From: Alphaproteobacteria bacterium
GTDB taxonomy: Bacteria; Pseudomonadota; Alphaproteobacteria; Micavibrionales; Micavibrionaceae
Direction of reading: 5' to 3'
Assembly (NCBI GenBank): GCA_021776015.1
Contig: JAJFGT010000135.1
Location: 1 to 7,261 of the forward strand
DNA length: 7,261 nucleotides
Positions 6,137 through 7,261 of this stretch are shown here, in pieces. Numbering within the stretch: position 1 is the stretch's first letter; every line of letters starts with the position of its first letter. The notes below the pieces were generated by a model, which made no database searches, had not been told where the DNA came from, and saw only the letters and a program-made list of their open reading frames with translations. Made by a program: the position numbers and the translations under genes.

Positions 6137-6147
6137 TAATAATTATT
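6130..6147 (-). promoter_or_regulatory. Dyad with TTGACA, copy 2, upstream of the 140-aa gene
   Basis: This is the second copy of the 18-base element TTGTCAATAATAATTATT. The dyad here is AATAAT-A-ATTATT (6135-6147), one base pair shorter per arm than copy 1 because the outer G is a T. It lies 66 bases before the ribosome-binding site and 36 bases past the serC stop codon. Shared position and sequence suggest that the two paralogues answer to the same regulator. Confidence 0.5.
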
Positions 6148-6183
6148 TGGAAATAAATAAAAATAAAAAGAGTGAAAAGCCTT

Positions 6184-7261
6184 TTAAGCAGATTGTTCCT
6201 GTTGTATCTGTGCTTTTCGTTCATTATAGGCCCAATCCATCCAAGGAAGCAGGGCTTGAATATCTGAGGATTCGACAGTCCCACCCCCCCAAATTCTAAA
6301 GCCAGCTGGGGCTGTCTTATAGGCATTAAAATCTTTTCCAGCATCGTTTTTATCCAGTGTGGTTAAAACATACTTGACGAAAGAGGTTTGCTCTTCATTG
6401 GAAAGAGCACAAAACCATGGGTCAATGATTTTGAGACAGAGGGCTGTTGATGAGCGAATGGCTTGATCTTCTGTGAGGAAGGTGGCCCAATCACTTTGTT
6501 CGACCCATTTTTCGACAGTGGCCAGATTGCGCTCTGATCTTGCCTTCATTTCTGGAACGCCTCCAATGCGTTCGACCCATTTCAAAGCATCCAAAGCATC
6601 CTCTATAGCGATCATAGAAGGCGTGTTGATGGTGATACCTTTAAAGATCCCCTCATTAAGCTTTCCATCTTTTGTAAGGCGGAATATTTTTGGAAGAGGG
6701 CGATCTGGTGTGTAGCTTTCTAAGCGTTCGACAGCACGAGGGGACAGAGCGATCATACCATGAGCGGATTCTCCTCCTAGAGCTTTTTGCCATGACCATG
6801 TCGTAACATCCAGTTTTGACCAATCCAAATCATAGGCAAAGACAGCTGATATAGCGTCACAAATCGAAAGCCCTTTTCGATCGGAAGCAATCCAGTCATG
6901 GTTTGGAATACGCGCCCCTGATGTTGTACCATTCCATGGAAAGACAACATCATTATTCCAATCGACTTGAGAAAAATCAGGCGTTTGTCCATAGGGCGCA
7001 TTAAAAACACGGACATTGTCTAGCTTAAGATGGTCCCTAATGTCTATAAGCCAATCACGACTAAAATTCTCCCATTCAAGAACGTCAACACCACGGCACC
7101 CCAACATTGACCAAAGTGCCATTTCAACAGCACCTGTATCAGAGGCAGGAACAATACCTACTTTATAATTATCAGGAATATTTAAAATTTTACGTTGTTT
7201 TTCAATGACATCTAGTAATCTTTGTTTTGAATCTGCGGATCTGTGAGAGCGTCCGACAAGA
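6184..7261 (-). CDS. serC: Phosphoserine aminotransferase (5' end cut by window)
   Basis: SerC converts 3-phosphohydroxypyruvate and glutamate to 3-phosphoserine and 2-oxoglutarate, the second step of serine synthesis, in the cytosol with PLP. The frame is open from the right edge (first full codon CTT at 7260) to TAA at 6186-6184. That gives 358 visible residues, so about 25-30 N-terminal residues are missing. Marks are LVGRSHRSADSK at the visible start, GIVPASDTGAVEMALWS (35-51), WNGTTSGARIPN and the PLP-lysine segment TWSWQKALGGESAHG with Lys159 of the visible part. LPKIFRLTKDGKLNEGIF, INTPSM and FRIWGGGTVE near the end are also present. This is the alphaproteobacterial serC branch rather than the E. 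coli type. An internal ATG at 7122 is not the start, because conserved residues precede it. Downstream there is no serA; an unknown paralogue pair follows after 136 bases. Confidence 0.95.
   Translation of the reverse strand, partial: LVGRSHRSADSKQRLLDVIEKQRKILNIPDNYKVGIVPASDTGAVEMALWSMLGCRGVDVLEWENFSRDWLIDIRDHLKLDNVRVFNAPYGQTPDFSQVDWNNDVVFPWNGTTSGARIPNHDWIASDRKGLSICDAISAVFAYDLDWSKLDVTTWSWQKALGGESAHGMIALSPRAVERLESYTPDRPLPKIFRLTKDGKLNEGIFKGITINTPSMIAIEDALDALKWVERIGGVPEMKARSERNLATVEKWVEQSDWATFLTEDQAIRSSTALCLKIIDPWFCALSNEEQTSFVKYVLTTLDKNDAGKDFNAYKTAPAGFRIWGGGTVESSDIQALLPWMDWAYNERKAQIQQEQSA

Noticed and set aside
6148..6186. T-rich minus-strand stretch after serC as a terminator
   Set aside because: There are T-runs but no convincing stem before them; AAAAG-G-CTTTT leaves no room for a loop.
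6184..7122. ATG 7122 as the start of SerC
   Set aside because: The same frame continues to the window edge with conserved SerC residues (RSHRSADSK, GIVPASDTGAVE), so the gene is cut by the window rather than starting there.

Overview
The window looks like an AT-rich alphaproteobacterial chromosome. Dcd has the alphaproteobacterial form ([12 protein letters not shown]-terminus, [24 protein letters not shown] ending). SerC is the alphaproteobacterial branch of phosphoserine aminotransferases (GIVPASDTGAVEMALWS, SWQKALGGESAHG). I cannot fix the genus; a low-GC member of the class is as far as the sequence goes.

Region 1 (1-642, + strand) is the tail end of a phage-like module. It holds the last 22 codons of a tail-fibre-like protein, a 110-aa protein of the kind found next to tail-fibre genes, and an 84-aa protein with a C-x2-H-D-x2-Y motif. 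The three are linked by start/stop overlaps. Region 2 (643-789) is a non-coding junction with a plausible sigma70-type promoter and a small inverted repeat. Region 3 (790-3305, + strand) is a tight four-gene housekeeping operon: a basic 46-aa protein, dcd (dCTP deaminase), murA (first committed step of peptidoglycan synthesis) and a NUDT15-like Nudix hydrolase. Every junction is an overlap or a gap of about 10 nt, and two of the starts are GTG.

Region 4 (3325-6047, - strand) holds two genes I do not recognise: a 725-aa helical cytosolic-type protein and, upstream of it, a 140-aa protein. By direct reading the 140-aa protein is a short, diverged paralogue of the N-terminus of the large one. 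Both have the same 18-bp AT-rich dyad containing TTGACA upstream, and nearly the same ribosome-binding leader at identical spacing. This duplicated pair is the most novel content of the window. Region 5 (6184-7261, - strand) is serC, cut by the right window edge and lacking its N-terminal part. In many alphaproteobacteria serC is followed by serA; here the paralogue pair follows instead.

Functionally, dcd and the Nudix enzyme belong to nucleotide metabolism and pool control, murA to cell-wall synthesis and serC to serine synthesis. The phage-like left end and the unknown pair are the accessory parts. No tRNA, rRNA, CRISPR array, transposase or integrase is visible.
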